Positions 8,363 to 15,660 of a stretch of DNA of 20,823 nucleotides are shown in pieces (within the stretch, counting starts at the first letter, position 1; every line of letters begins with the position of its first letter). The notes under the pieces are model-generated. The model was not told the origin of the DNA. It worked only from the letters and a program-made list of their open reading frames with translations, and did not search any database. The stretch covers positions 1 through 20,823 of the IMG/VR virus record IMGVR_UViG_3300031787_001003. One strand, 5' to 3'. A program made the translations under genes and the position numbers. Source of the stretch: a virus.

Positions 8363-8911
8363 TCAATATATTTTATTTAATGTAAAGATATCTGAGTAAA
8401 TAGAATTAAGTGGTGATGTACTACTAAACTCTGCTGTAACATCTAATGTATTTGATGTTGTTGTATCAAAGGTTGTATTGTTTACTGTATTAAAACCAAA
8501 TCCTTCTGATGTTCCATTAGATTGTTTTATACTTAAAAAATTAGCAAGTGTAACAATTGAAGCTACTCCTGCAGCACCAACGGCTCTAATAGTAAAGTCC
8601 AATGATAAAGACCAAACAGCATTTGTAGTAGCAGGTAAGGTTTGTGCTCCACTATCAGCTAATATTATAGATCCTGTTTTAATTCTGATTCTAATTGTAT
8701 CACCATTTTTTGCTGACAGTAAACCACCAAAGTCTCCTCTGAAAGTATCTCCAACTGAAAATCCATTTGCTGGAACTGTTAAGCTACCTACTCCACCATC
8801 AATTAAAGTTAACTCAGCTGTTGTACCAGTAATTACTGGACTATTTCCCAACTGTGCAAATAAACCATAGTTAGTAGCTGCAGGTCCACGCAAATAAATT
8901 TCAGTGCTCAT
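8363..8911 (-). CDS. Putative virion fibre/spike protein with beta-sandwich (jelly-roll-like) domain
   Basis: A 182-residue protein, almost all beta. The segment at about 42-130 (SLTVPANGFSVGDTFRG..GGLLSAKNGDTIRIRIKTGSIILADSG..TLPATTNAVWSLSLDFTIRAVG) is the kind of repeated phrase seen in phage fibre or decoration proteins with a jelly-roll tip. Further on, NTTFDTTTSNTLDVTAEFSSTSPLNSIYSDIFTL completes the sandwich. The gene lies between the fibre genes and the lysis block. Receptor binding or head/tail decoration is the likely job; which one cannot be told from sequence. Confidence 0.7.
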   Translation of the reverse strand: MSTEIYLRGPAATNYGLFAQLGNSPVITGTTAELTLIDGGVGSLTVPANGFSVGDTFRGDFGGLLSAKNGDTIRIRIKTGSIILADSGAQTLPATTNAVWSLSLDFTIRAVGAAGVASIVTLANFLSIKQSNGTSEGFGFNTVNNTTFDTTTSNTLDVTAEFSSTSPLNSIYSDIFTLNKIY

Positions 8912-8914
8912 TAT

Positions 8915-9262
8915 TTATGATAACCAAGTGATTAAAAATGTTGTACCTGTTGCATCATAGTTTACACCATTGATGGTATTATTTAAAGTTCCTGGATCAA
9001 AATTAACTGTTGTTCCTGCAGGAATTGGTTGTCCATCCATTATACCAGGAGCTGATCCAACATTTGCTATAGAAAATCCATAAGAAGGTGGTATACTTCC
9101 AGAACCTGCAGTACTTAATATATTAGCACTTCTTGTTTGAGGACCAAAGTATTGAGCTATACCAGTATATATATTATCTAATCCTTTTAAAACTCTAAAC
9201 TGCCATGGCCAGTTATTTCCTTGTAGACCACTATTTTTTAAGTCTCCTATACTATTTGACAT
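8915..9262 (-). CDS. Small virion-associated protein, unknown
   Basis: A 115-residue protein rich in Gly, Ser, Asn and Pro and without charged clusters. The N-terminus SNSIGDLKNSGLQGNNWPWQFRVLKGLD looks like a conserved phage structural start I have the impression of having seen in Bacteroidota phages; the rest has short beta segments ending in TTFLITWLS. Three bases separate it from the next gene. A fibre-associated role is inferred from neighbours. Confidence 0.65.
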   Translation of the reverse strand: MSNSIGDLKNSGLQGNNWPWQFRVLKGLDNIYTGIAQYFGPQTRSANILSTAGSGSIPPSYGFSIANVGSAPGIMDGQPIPAGTTVNFDPGTLNNTINGVNYDATGTTFLITWLS

Positions 9263-9282
9263 GACTTTAAATATTAATTAAT

Positions 9283-9534
9283 TTATATACTTCCTGGTCT
9301 TACAATCTGAACATTAAATTCTAGTTCAGGAGTTTCTCGGTCATCAATAACTACAAAAGCTCCTACAGGAACACCATCTTCATATGCAGCTTGAACAGAA
9401 TCATAAATTCCTGCATTTAATAACATTCTTAAAAGATTAGTTAGTTCTACTGCTTTTGAATCATTGTTCTCAACAAAAAGTTTATTTATTGTATAAACTT
9501 GAGCTGAAATATTATCTATCGTTAGTATTTCCAT
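9283..9534 (-). CDS. Small protein in the fibre cluster, unknown
   Basis: An 83-residue protein with N-terminal beta segment (MEILTIDNISAQVYTI), a central helical Leu-rich part (VELTNLLRMLLNAGIYDSVQ) and a C-terminal beta part (GAFVVIDDRETPELEFNVQIV). Not recognised. It lies between two small fibre-associated genes in the same direction and is presumably a virion component or chaperone of the fibre. Confidence 0.6.
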   Translation of the reverse strand: MEILTIDNISAQVYTINKLFVENNDSKAVELTNLLRMLLNAGIYDSVQAAYEDGVPVGAFVVIDDRETPELEFNVQIVRPGSI

Positions 9535-9541
9535 GATATTT

Positions 9542-9790
9542 TTAATTTACAATTTTAACAATTAAATCTGTACCAGATACTGTTACATAAAAATCTCCTT
9601 TTGTTAAACCAGCAGCTATAGCAGCTGCATTGTTTGCATACTGTCTTGCAGCAAATTTTACTCCGGCATCTTTTAGAAATTTATCAGCAGATCTGTTTTG
9701 ATATTGCCACATTTGTGTAAGTGGAGATCCATACTCCGGCATTACACTCTGTGCATTATCTACATTTTCGTATTCAGGTAGTGCTCCCAT
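9542..9790 (-). CDS. Small fibre-associated protein, unknown
   Basis: An 82-residue protein. Its second half (YANNAAAIAAGLTKGDFYVTVSGTDLIVKIVN) carries a motif common at the C-termini of phage fibre proteins: an Ala-rich helix, then A.GL..GD.Y and a short beta hairpin. This suggests a small fibre or tip component. Nineteen bases separate it from the long collagen-like fibre gene upstream. Confidence 0.65.
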   Translation of the reverse strand: MGALPEYENVDNAQSVMPEYGSPLTQMWQYQNRSADKFLKDAGVKFAARQYANNAAAIAAGLTKGDFYVTVSGTDLIVKIVN

Positions 9791-9808
9791 GATTATATTA
9801 TTTGGTTA

Positions 9809-12220
9809 TTATACGGTTAATAAAAGTTTATATGCTACACCATTTATAGTTACTGGCAAGTAATGTGTTTGTGTTTCAGTAGAAAGTACAACTGGACCTA
9901 CTGGAGTTGCTAAACTACCAATTACAAGTTGTCCACTTCCGGTAGCTGTAGCACCTTGTCCAATTACAATACAGTTATTAAATGCACCAGTATCAGTATC
10001 AGAACCAATTGCTGTGTTATTAGATCCTGTTGCAGAAGCCATTGATCTACCTCCAATTGCAGTATTCTTTAAACCTGTAATATTATTAGCTAATGTATTA
10101 TATCCTAAAGATGTGTTATTGGCTCCAGTTGTCATATTTTGACCTGCCAAATGTCCAACGCTTGTGTTGTTATTTCCAGTTGTAAGATTTTGGTAACTTG
10201 CATTACCAATTACAATATTATATGATCCACTTAATGATGCTGAATTTAATACTGAACCTGAACCCATAGCTACGTTATTACTACCTGTTGCACTACCAGA
10301 TAAGGTTTGATAACCAAATGCTGTATTATTTGAACCAGTATTATTATTACTTAAAGCAAAAGTTCCTACAGCAGTATTATAACCACCATTGGTAGTACTT
10401 CTTAAGGCATATCTACCCATAGCAACATTGGATGTGCCAGTCGAAAGAGTTCCTAAAGCACCTTCACCAAAAGCTGAATTATTAGTTCCAGTTGAAACAA
10501 ATGCTAATGCACTCTGTCCAAAAGCTGAATTACTAGTTCCACTTGATATATTTGATAATGCACCCTCTCCAAACTGTGTATTACTTGAAATATTACCCGT
10601 CCCATTACACCATACAGTTCTATTACTATTATCATATTCAAACTGCGGTGGTAAACTGTAGTTAGGTACATTTAAAGTTGAACCTACTAAAGTTGCAACA
10701 CCAGTTGTACCAGTTGTAGTTAGAGTTGCAATACCTGATGGACCAGCTGGACCTTGAGGACCAATTGGACCAGTTGCACCCGCAGGTCCTACGGGACCTA
10801 CAAGACCTTGTGGTCCTACTGCACCAGGTGCACCAGTTGCTCCTGTTGCCCCAGCAGCTCCGGCAGGACCTGTTGCTCCTACAGCAGCTAATAGTGCCCA
10901 ATTTCCTGGATCAGATGGAGGATCTAAAAAAGATGGACCTGCACCTGCAGGATTATAACAGAAATAAGATGCTCCACCAAAAGAAACAGCATCATTTTGT
11001 GCATAAGTTGCGGATGGATCCCAAAGTCCTTGCCAAGTTAATCCTGCAGGTCCGATTGGACCCTGTGGACCCGTTGCTCCTGTAGGACCTTGTGGGCCAG
11101 TAGCACCTGTCGCGCCACTAGCTCCAGTAGCACCAACAGGACCGGTAGCACCAACAGGTCCAGCAATTCCTTGTAGTCCTGTAGCTCCGGCTGCTCCAGC
11201 TGGTCCTGCTGGACCTGTAGCACCTATTGATGTTAATAATGCCCAGTTACCTGGATCTGAAGCTGGGTCACTTGCAGATGTTACACCTGCAGGATTTGTA
11301 CAAAAATATGTAGAACCTCCAAATGCTACTGCATCATTTAATGCATATGTAGCCATAGAAACCCAGTTACCTTGCCAGTTTAAACCTGCTGGTCCTACTG
11401 GTCCTTGAGGCCCTTGAGCACCTGTTGCCCCTTGAGGTCCCGCAACTCCTTGAATTCCTTGAGGTCCGGCAGGTCCTGTTAATCCAATTGGACCTTGTAA
11501 ACCTGTAGCTCCTGTTGGACCGACTGGACCCGCAGAGCCTGTGGCACCTGTAATACCCTGAATACCTTGAGCTCCTGTAAGACCAATAGGTCCTTGAGGG
11601 CCAGTTAAACCTATAGGTCCTTGTATACCTTGATTTCCTTGTGGACCTTGTGCACCTTGAGATGCAAGTAAAGCCCAATTAGTAGAATCTAAATCAGGAG
11701 TTAATGTTCCTGCTGTTGCATTAATACAAAAATATGATGCTCCACCATAAGCTACTGCATCATCAACCACATATGATCCACCAGATACCCATGAACCTTG
11801 CCAATTTAATCCAGCTGGACCAACAGCACCTGCTGGGCCTTGGATTCCTTGAGGACCTGCAACCCCTTGGACTCCTGATGCTCCCGTTGCTCCAGTTAAT
11901 CCTTGAGATCCTATTAATCCTTGAGGTCCTTGAAGTCCTTGCGCACCCTGTGGACCAACAGGTCCCTGTGCTCCATTAGCTCCCTGAACTCCAGTTATAC
12001 CTTGGATACCTTGTGCTCCTTGAGGTCCAACGGGTCCTTGTGGACCAACTTGACCTTGACCAACTTGAGTTAAAAAATTTTGAACAGATATGCCTGCAGC
12101 TAAAAAATCATCATCTCTTTGATCATCTTTAATACCGATTGGTATTAAGGTTTTAGTAGGATCAACAGAAGTTACTACACGTCTACTTCGTAACCAGTAT
12201 ATAAAATTTAAAATGTCCAT
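9809..12220 (-). CDS. Collagen-like tail fibre/receptor-binding protein with YadA-type head repeats
   Basis: An 803-residue modular fibre. Residues 1-52 form the anchor. Gly-X-Y collagen-like blocks run at about 55-136, 187-277, 332-390 and 448-497. Between them lie three related 50-55-residue modules (137-186, 278-331, 391-447), each starting WQG.W and containing Y...DAV..GG..YFC...DP.NWALL, which resemble small carbohydrate-binding modules (CBM5/12-like). The part from about 545 to 745 is a string of NTAFG/NSAFG/TGSNN repeats like the left-handed beta-roll of trimeric YadA-type heads. The C-terminus (HYLPVTINGVAYKLLLTV) is a common fibre end. A trimer that binds host glycans is expected. 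It is the first gene of its operon. Confidence 0.92.
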   Translation of the reverse strand: MDILNFIYWLRSRRVVTSVDPTKTLIPIGIKDDQRDDDFLAAGISVQNFLTQVGQGQVGPQGPVGPQGAQGIQGITGVQGANGAQGPVGPQGAQGLQGPQGLIGSQGLTGATGASGVQGVAGPQGIQGPAGAVGPAGLNWQGSWVSGGSYVVDDAVAYGGASYFCINATAGTLTPDLDSTNWALLASQGAQGPQGNQGIQGPIGLTGPQGPIGLTGAQGIQGITGATGSAGPVGPTGATGLQGPIGLTGPAGPQGIQGVAGPQGATGAQGPQGPVGPAGLNWQGNWVSMATYALNDAVAFGGSTYFCTNPAGVTSASDPASDPGNWALLTSIGATGPAGPAGAAGATGLQGIAGPVGATGPVGATGASGATGATGPQGPTGATGPQGPIGPAGLTWQGLWDPSATYAQNDAVSFGGASYFCYNPAGAGPSFLDPPSDPGNWALLAAVGATGPAGAAGATGATGAPGAVGPQGLVGPVGPAGATGPIGPQGPAGPSGIATLTTTGTTGVATLVGSTLNVPNYSLPPQFEYDNSNRTVWCNGTGNISSNTQFGEGALSNISSGTSNSAFGQSALAFVSTGTNNSAFGEGALGTLSTGTSNVAMGRYALRSTTNGGYNTAVGTFALSNNNTGSNNTAFGYQTLSGSATGSNNVAMGSGSVLNSASLSGSYNIVIGNASYQNLTTGNNNTSVGHLAGQNMTTGANNTSLGYNTLANNITGLKNTAIGGRSMASATGSNNTAIGSDTDTGAFNNCIVIGQGATATGSGQLVIGSLATPVGPVVLSTETQTHYLPVTINGVAYKLLLTV

Positions 12221-12246
12221 GGTATTTTTTGATTAGTTAAATATAC

Positions 12247-12262
12247 TATAATATACAAAAAA
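12247..12262 (-). promoter_or_regulatory. Putative promoter box TTGTATATT of the fibre-lysis operon
   Basis: The minus strand reads TTTTTTGTATATTATA, ending about 27 bases before the fibre start codon. Fifteen of these bases are identical to those before the gene starting at 15579. It is directly downstream, in transcription sense, of the terminator of the preceding operon. Confidence 0.5.
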
Positions 12263-12289
12263 TAATTTAGATAACAAACTATTCAAAAC

Positions 12290-12319
12290 AAAAAAATCCC
12301 CAGTTTTGCAACCGGGGAT
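12290..12319 (-). terminator. Intrinsic terminator of the 14.6-12.3 kb operon
   Basis: On the minus strand ATCCCCGGTT (12319-12310), a GCAA tetraloop and AACTGGGGAT (12305-12296) form a 10-bp stem with one G-U pair, followed by seven T. On the plus strand the same position would be an A-C mismatch, so the hairpin is built for the minus-strand transcript. Confidence 0.9.
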
Positions 12320-12359
12320 CATTTTGCTGTATTGCTAGAAACAAGGAAAGAAACACAGA

Positions 12360-12551
12360 CTATAGTAGTAAGCCGATTGTTAGTGCAAGAGCTAACATAA
12401 CTGTAATACAAATATTTGCAAGTTTAAAATCATCTTCATTAATAACATACTGCTGTGATATTTTATCATACACAGGCTTATATAAGATGTGTGCTATTGC
12501 CCAAAACATGGCAATAACAACGAACATAATTATAATTGCAATTATTTTCAT
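12360..12551 (-). CDS. Small membrane protein with two transmembrane segments
   Basis: A 63-residue protein: first hydrophobic segment at residues 2-23 (KIIAIIIMFVVIAMFWAIAHI), a polar middle (YDKISQQYVINEDDFK), and a second segment at 46-63 (ICITVMLALALTIGLLL). Both termini would be on the same side of the membrane. Last gene of its operon; the terminator follows about 40 bases later. Function is not known. Confidence 0.65.
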   Translation of the reverse strand: MKIIAIIIMFVVIAMFWAIAHILYKPVYDKISQQYVINEDDFKLANICITVMLALALTIGLLL

Positions 12552-12554
12552 GAC

Positions 12555-12863
12555 TTATAATTTATCAATCCTTCTTTGTAAATATACTAAAGCTTTTTGT
12601 AAATCTTCTTTTTTGTTAGAAGTTTTTTTACCAGCTCGCGCTAAGTACTTCATAACATTGCCTAGATAAAAGTCTTTATCTAGTTCCCAGGCTTCTAGTA
12701 CATTAAATACTTCATAAGTATTTCCGGCCCCACCATAATACTTAGGTCTGTTATAATCCAATATTCTATCATCAATAGGTTTTTCAATAGAATTTATTGT
12801 ATTATACTTTCTGTACATTTGGGTATTGTACAAGTTTTCTGACTCTTCTGTATAATTTACCAT
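12555..12863 (-). CDS. DUF3310 family protein
   Basis: A 102-residue protein. Residues 42-101 (YYGGAGNTYEVFNVLEAWELDKDFYLGNVMKYLARAGKK..KKEDLQKALVYLQRRI) match the DUF3310 phage family well: the Y..G...YE..N.LEAW......L.N..KYL.RAGKK....EDL.KA..YL pattern. The family is widespread in phages and often described as nucleotide-kinase-like, but its activity is not established. Its start overlaps the co-chaperonin stop by seven bases. Confidence 0.85.
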   Translation of the reverse strand: MVNYTEESENLYNTQMYRKYNTINSIEKPIDDRILDYNRPKYYGGAGNTYEVFNVLEAWELDKDFYLGNVMKYLARAGKKTSNKKEDLQKALVYLQRRIDKL

Positions 12864-13135
12864 ACTATTGCTATAGAATTATCTGGAACAAGTATTTTTA
12901 TTTTTCCATCGATCTCTATTTTTTCTCCAGTTTCTAAAGCATATGATTGAATATAAACTTTATCACCTGCTTTTAAATCAGCTACTTCATCACCTACGGC
13001 AAAGATTTCAAGCTTTTGCCATTTCTTCATTGCTTCTTGCATGATTGCTTCTTCATCTTTAGCAGATAATTCAACCGGTGATTTTTTAATTTCTGGTATT
13101 GTTACCAAAATTCTTTTTCCTCTTAGACTTTTCAT
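12857..13135 (-). CDS. GroES-like co-chaperonin
   Basis: A 92-residue protein with the Cpn10 layout: N-terminal beta strand GKRILVTIPEIKKSP (6-20), a gap with helix where GroES has its mobile loop (21-44), then EIFAVGDEV..LKAGDKVYIQ (44-64), and the closing DGKIKILVPDNSIAIVW. The phrases VG..V..LK.GD.V and the final strand are typical of GroES and of phage GroES substitutes such as T4 gp31. It would cap the host GroEL to help fold a phage protein, probably the capsid or fibre. Confidence 0.8.
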   Translation of the reverse strand: MKSLRGKRILVTIPEIKKSPVELSAKDEEAIMQEAMKKWQKLEIFAVGDEVADLKAGDKVYIQSYALETGEKIEIDGKIKILVPDNSIAIVW

Positions 13136-13152
13136 TATATTGGTTTTATTTA

Positions 13153-13365
13153 TTACGCATCATATTTTTGACCTATTGTAATTACAGGTGTAGATACAGA
13201 GGTTTCTTTTTTTTCTGGTTTAATTTCTGTATCTGATAGTAAAGATAACTTAATTTGTTCTATTAAACCTACTAAGCCAAAATTACCATAAGCTTTTTCA
13301 TTTATGTGGATTTCCATTCCTTCTTCAGTTTCTACTATAGAAAGCATTATTGATTTTTCTGTCAT
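13153..13365 (-). CDS. Small unknown protein, 70 aa
   Basis: Starts considered are 13443, 13395 and 13365. I prefer 13365 (MTEKSIMLSIVETEEGMEIH), which leaves a 16-base gap after the upstream stop; the longest version would overlap the upstream gene by 62 bases and adds a non-conserved-looking basic leader. The protein has a beta hairpin (MLSIVETEEGMEIHINEKAY), a helix (GLVGLIEQIKLSLL) and an acidic-to-basic tail. No family recognised; small phage proteins with this layout are common. Confidence 0.6.
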   Translation of the reverse strand: MTEKSIMLSIVETEEGMEIHINEKAYGNFGLVGLIEQIKLSLLSDTEIKPEKKETSVSTPVITIGQKYDA

Positions 13366-13381
13366 ATGCAAATGTAATAAA

Positions 13382-14014
13382 TTATTCGTTATCATAGAAC
13401 ATTCTTTCTGAATCTTCTGTACTCCACTTCTCAAATCCCTCACAATTATAGTAATCTTTGTTTACCAAATAATCTGGTTTTTCAGGGAATGGTTTAGTAA
13501 CAAAGCTAGGCTCAGACCATTTGATTCTATTATTTGGTTGCAAAGCTATCTGCCCATTGTCAAGTAAAATAATGTGATGACTCTTATGCTCTAATGGATC
13601 TTCAGCTAAAGATATGTCAGTGTTAATATCTCCACTACCCCAGTTTATTGTAGCATAATATTTACCAGGATAAAACTTTCTATCCTTCATATAAACTTCT
13701 ACAGGAGTATCATAAAGATATGATAGATGTATTATTGTAAAGTTATATGAGAAGCAGTTCCATATCTGTAAATAATGAAAGGGTAGATCTGGTTCTGGTA
13801 ATTCTGGTTCTGTCAGTAATGCATGACTTGGTAGTTTATCTCTAAGTACTCCATTCTCTAACAGTACTTGGAACAATGCAGCTTGTCCCGGTAGACATCT
13901 TACAGATATAATTACCCCCGGGGTAAATTCTCCATGACCCTTTTCTCCTTGGTACATGTACTCATTCCTAACAAATACTTTGAGAGGAAAAAAGTTGTGT
14001 TCAATATATGCCAT
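13382..14014 (-). CDS. Conserved-looking phage protein, unknown function, 210 aa
   Basis: A soluble 210-residue protein rich in aromatics and Pro. It begins with basic beta strands (YIEHNFFPLKVFVRNEYMYQGEKGHGEF), contains PELPEPDLPFHYLQIWNCFSYNF at about 69-91, and later VEVYMKDRKFYPGKYYATINWG and IALQPNNRIKWSEP. This suggests a mostly beta fold. I do not recognise it. The start codon shares one base with the stop of the upstream HExxH gene (TAATG), so both are coupled. Confidence 0.7.
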   Translation of the reverse strand: MAYIEHNFFPLKVFVRNEYMYQGEKGHGEFTPGVIISVRCLPGQAALFQVLLENGVLRDKLPSHALLTEPELPEPDLPFHYLQIWNCFSYNFTIIHLSYLYDTPVEVYMKDRKFYPGKYYATINWGSGDINTDISLAEDPLEHKSHHIILLDNGQIALQPNNRIKWSEPSFVTKPFPEKPDYLVNKDYYNCEGFEKWSTEDSERMFYDNE

Positions 14015-14457
14015 TATTTTTTAAAGAAGTTTTTCTTTGGTTGTTCTTTAGAGCTAAAACCCAGCTTTTCAATTATCTTGTTTGCTTCGTCTTCTGCAAA
14101 GGTAATAACTTCTTCTTCTTTATCCTTGATATTCCAATTATTTAGTAAAATGCTCATGTGCACAGTTTCATGCATAATAGCTGTAGCTTTCTCTGTAAGA
14201 CTATACTTCTTAAAAGTACCCATATTCAAAAACAAGAAAGGTTTGTAGGGAGCTTTAGCTGTAAGTTTTTTATCAGCGGGATCATAGTTAGTAAGACCAT
14301 AGATGTAAACTCCATTACCTTTAGTCTTATCTACTTCTTCAGCCTGAGCATCTGCTCTACTTAAGCCATGCATTTCCGGAACCTTGTAATAGTCAAATAT
14401 CTCGGTAGCATCATTACCAATAAGTAAGATATACTTACCCATGTCAAACTTCTTCAT
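14014..14457 (-). CDS. Putative HExxH zinc metallopeptidase-like protein
   Basis: A 147-residue protein. In its second half AIMHETVHMSILLNN carries the zinc-binding HExxH signature, followed about 20 residues later by EEEVITFAEDEANKII, which offers the third Glu ligand in the gluzincin arrangement. The protein is shorter than most peptidases, similar to the minimal zincin domains found in phages. The N-terminus is soluble, with no signal. Targets may be phage or host proteins; unknown. An inactive or non-peptidase role is possible. Confidence 0.7.
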   Translation of the reverse strand: MKKFDMGKYILLIGNDATEIFDYYKVPEMHGLSRADAQAEEVDKTKGNGVYIYGLTNYDPADKKLTAKAPYKPFLFLNMGTFKKYSLTEKATAIMHETVHMSILLNNWNIKDKEEEVITFAEDEANKIIEKLGFSSKEQPKKNFFKK

Positions 14458-14461
14458 ATAC

Positions 14462-14472
14462 TAATATACAAA
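14462..14472 (-). promoter_or_regulatory. Putative promoter box TTTGTATATTA before the HExxH gene
   Basis: Minus strand TTTGTATATTA lies only 5-15 bases before the ATG at 14457, too close for an ordinary leader if it is a -7 box unless the message is nearly leaderless. It shares the core TTGTATATT with three other operon starts. Confidence 0.35.
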
Positions 14473-14604
14473 TTATTTACCAAACTCTGTATTACCATAA
14501 GCATCACATTTCTGAGAGGACTTGCACCCAGTCATGAAATACCCTATAGCAACTCCTATACATACAGCAAATATATACAGGCAAAATAGTTTCCACTTAT
14601 CCAT
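14473..14604 (-). CDS. Small lipoprotein-like or membrane protein, 43 aa
   Basis: Translation from the ATG at 14604 gives MDKWKLFCLYIFAVCIGVAI..., 43 residues. A basic N-terminus and hydrophobic segment (residues 5-24) lead to FMTGC at 23-27, a plausible lipobox with C27 as lipidated residue, followed by a short polar tail KSSQKCDAYGNTEFGK. It fills the gap between the terminator of the phosphoesterase gene and the HExxH gene, 15 bases from the latter. Small outer-membrane lipoproteins can be o-spanins, but this one is outside the lysis block, so its role is open. Confidence 0.6.
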   Translation of the reverse strand: MDKWKLFCLYIFAVCIGVAIGYFMTGCKSSQKCDAYGNTEFGK

Positions 14605-14609
14605 AGAAC

Positions 14610-14658
14610 AAATATAATAAAATAACAAAGGCCCGGGCTTTCAACTCCAGACCTTTGT
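14610..14658 (-). terminator. Intrinsic terminator of the phosphoesterase gene
   Basis: On the minus strand ACAAAGG-TCTGG (14658-14647) pairs with CCGGG-CCTTTGT (14636-14625), 12 bp with two G-U pairs and a 10-nt loop, followed by the T-rich TATTTTATTATATTT. The two wobbles would be mismatches on the plus strand, which fixes the orientation. Confidence 0.75.
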
Positions 14659-14700
14659 GCTATGTATTAACCCCTTAATATAGCTTCACAAATATATAAA

Positions 14701-15579
14701 TTAAATTGGGAAAGATCTACTATCCACTTTTTTTTCTATATAATTTTTATCATTTTCATCAACTGAGTCTTTTACAGAAAAAGTAATTATTCTACCACCT
14801 AATGGTTTTGGAGGAGCACCCCTCTCTATATGCCAACCATGTGATCCTTCACCATACTCTTCTTTGTATGTCCCAGTAATGCAATGATGAATCTGTCTTT
14901 GTTGAATCTTGTATTTACCATTATGGTTTAATAAACTTTCTCTAACATCATTACGAGAAGAGTTCTCATGTATGTGACCCATGGTAAACAAATCCATATC
15001 CTCATACATCTCTAAAGCACGAGTAAGATTCAAAGCACCTTTAGTCACAATACCTCCACCGCCAGAACCATGATAGTACTTATGCTTAAATGAAGCTGTT
15101 GAGTTTTTTCTATAGTGCATAGTATAAACTATCCAACCACCATACCCGCCAATTTGCATATTAGTATTATACTTAAGGTTCATCATCTCAACAAACCTCT
15201 TAAGTAGATCAGTCTCCTGATACTTAATTATCCCGGTCTCATGATTACCATAACCAATAACCTTGATAATATCGGCATATGGTTTAAACCACTCTACCGC
15301 AGTCTCTACAATTGAATCTAAGTAAAATGCATTATTATGTTCCGGGAGTATATCTGACTTATTCCTTCTATTATCCCCCCTCCCTTGCATAAGACAGAAT
15401 AGATCCCCTACAATAACAACAGGTAGACTATTCTCCTTACAGTAATTAAGATGTTTCTTTAAAAGCTTTCTATCACAATGTGGATTATCCCAGTGTATGT
15501 CTGACAACACAGCAACCTCTGCTGTCTTTCCAGTAAGACTTATACTATGTATATTCTTACTAATCTTCTTAACCTCCAT
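14701..15579 (-). CDS. Calcineurin-like metallophosphoesterase
   Basis: A 292-residue two-metal phosphoesterase. The five classical motifs are visible: DIH at D27-H29 (AVLSDIHWD), GD at 58-59 (VIVGDLF), GNHE at 111-114 (GYGNHETG), H170 in KYYHGSGGG, and GHIH at 201-204 (FTMGHIHEN). It could hydrolyse phosphoesters in DNA, RNA, cyclic nucleotides or proteins; the substrate cannot be read from sequence. It is alone in its unit, first gene left of the divergent junction, with a TTGTATATT box upstream and its own terminator. Confidence 0.92.
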   Translation of the reverse strand: MEVKKISKNIHSISLTGKTAEVAVLSDIHWDNPHCDRKLLKKHLNYCKENSLPVVIVGDLFCLMQGRGDNRRNKSDILPEHNNAFYLDSIVETAVEWFKPYADIIKVIGYGNHETGIIKYQETDLLKRFVEMMNLKYNTNMQIGGYGGWIVYTMHYRKNSTASFKHKYYHGSGGGGIVTKGALNLTRALEMYEDMDLFTMGHIHENSSRNDVRESLLNHNGKYKIQQRQIHHCITGTYKEEYGEGSHGWHIERGAPPKPLGGRIITFSVKDSVDENDKNYIEKKVDSRSFPI

Positions 15580-15602
15580 GTATCTGGTTTAGTGGGTTAC
15601 AT

Positions 15603-15617
15603 TATAATATACAAAAA
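15603..15617 (-). promoter_or_regulatory. Putative promoter box TTGTATATT of the phosphoesterase gene
   Basis: Minus strand TTTTTGTATATTATA, about 24-38 bases before the start codon, identical over 15 bases to the sequence before the fibre operon. It forms the left side of the divergent junction. Confidence 0.5.
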
Positions 15618-15660
15618 TTTTTCTTGGCACCAAAATTATTTCATATTAGAGGAGGAGATG

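Noticed and set aside
7571-8870. Plus-strand ORFs over the lysis and fibre genes
   Set aside because: Antisense to coupled, recognisable minus-strand genes; no promoters or terminators in that direction.
9809-12220. Long antisense and off-frame ORFs over the collagen-like gene
   Set aside because: They are shadows created by the Gly-X-Y codon repetition; low-complexity products, no leader, and the sense frame has clear domains.
13153-13443. Full 96-aa version of the small gene before the co-chaperonin
   Set aside because: It would overlap the upstream gene by 62 bases; the start at 13365 fits the spacing of the operon better. The start at 13395 remains possible.
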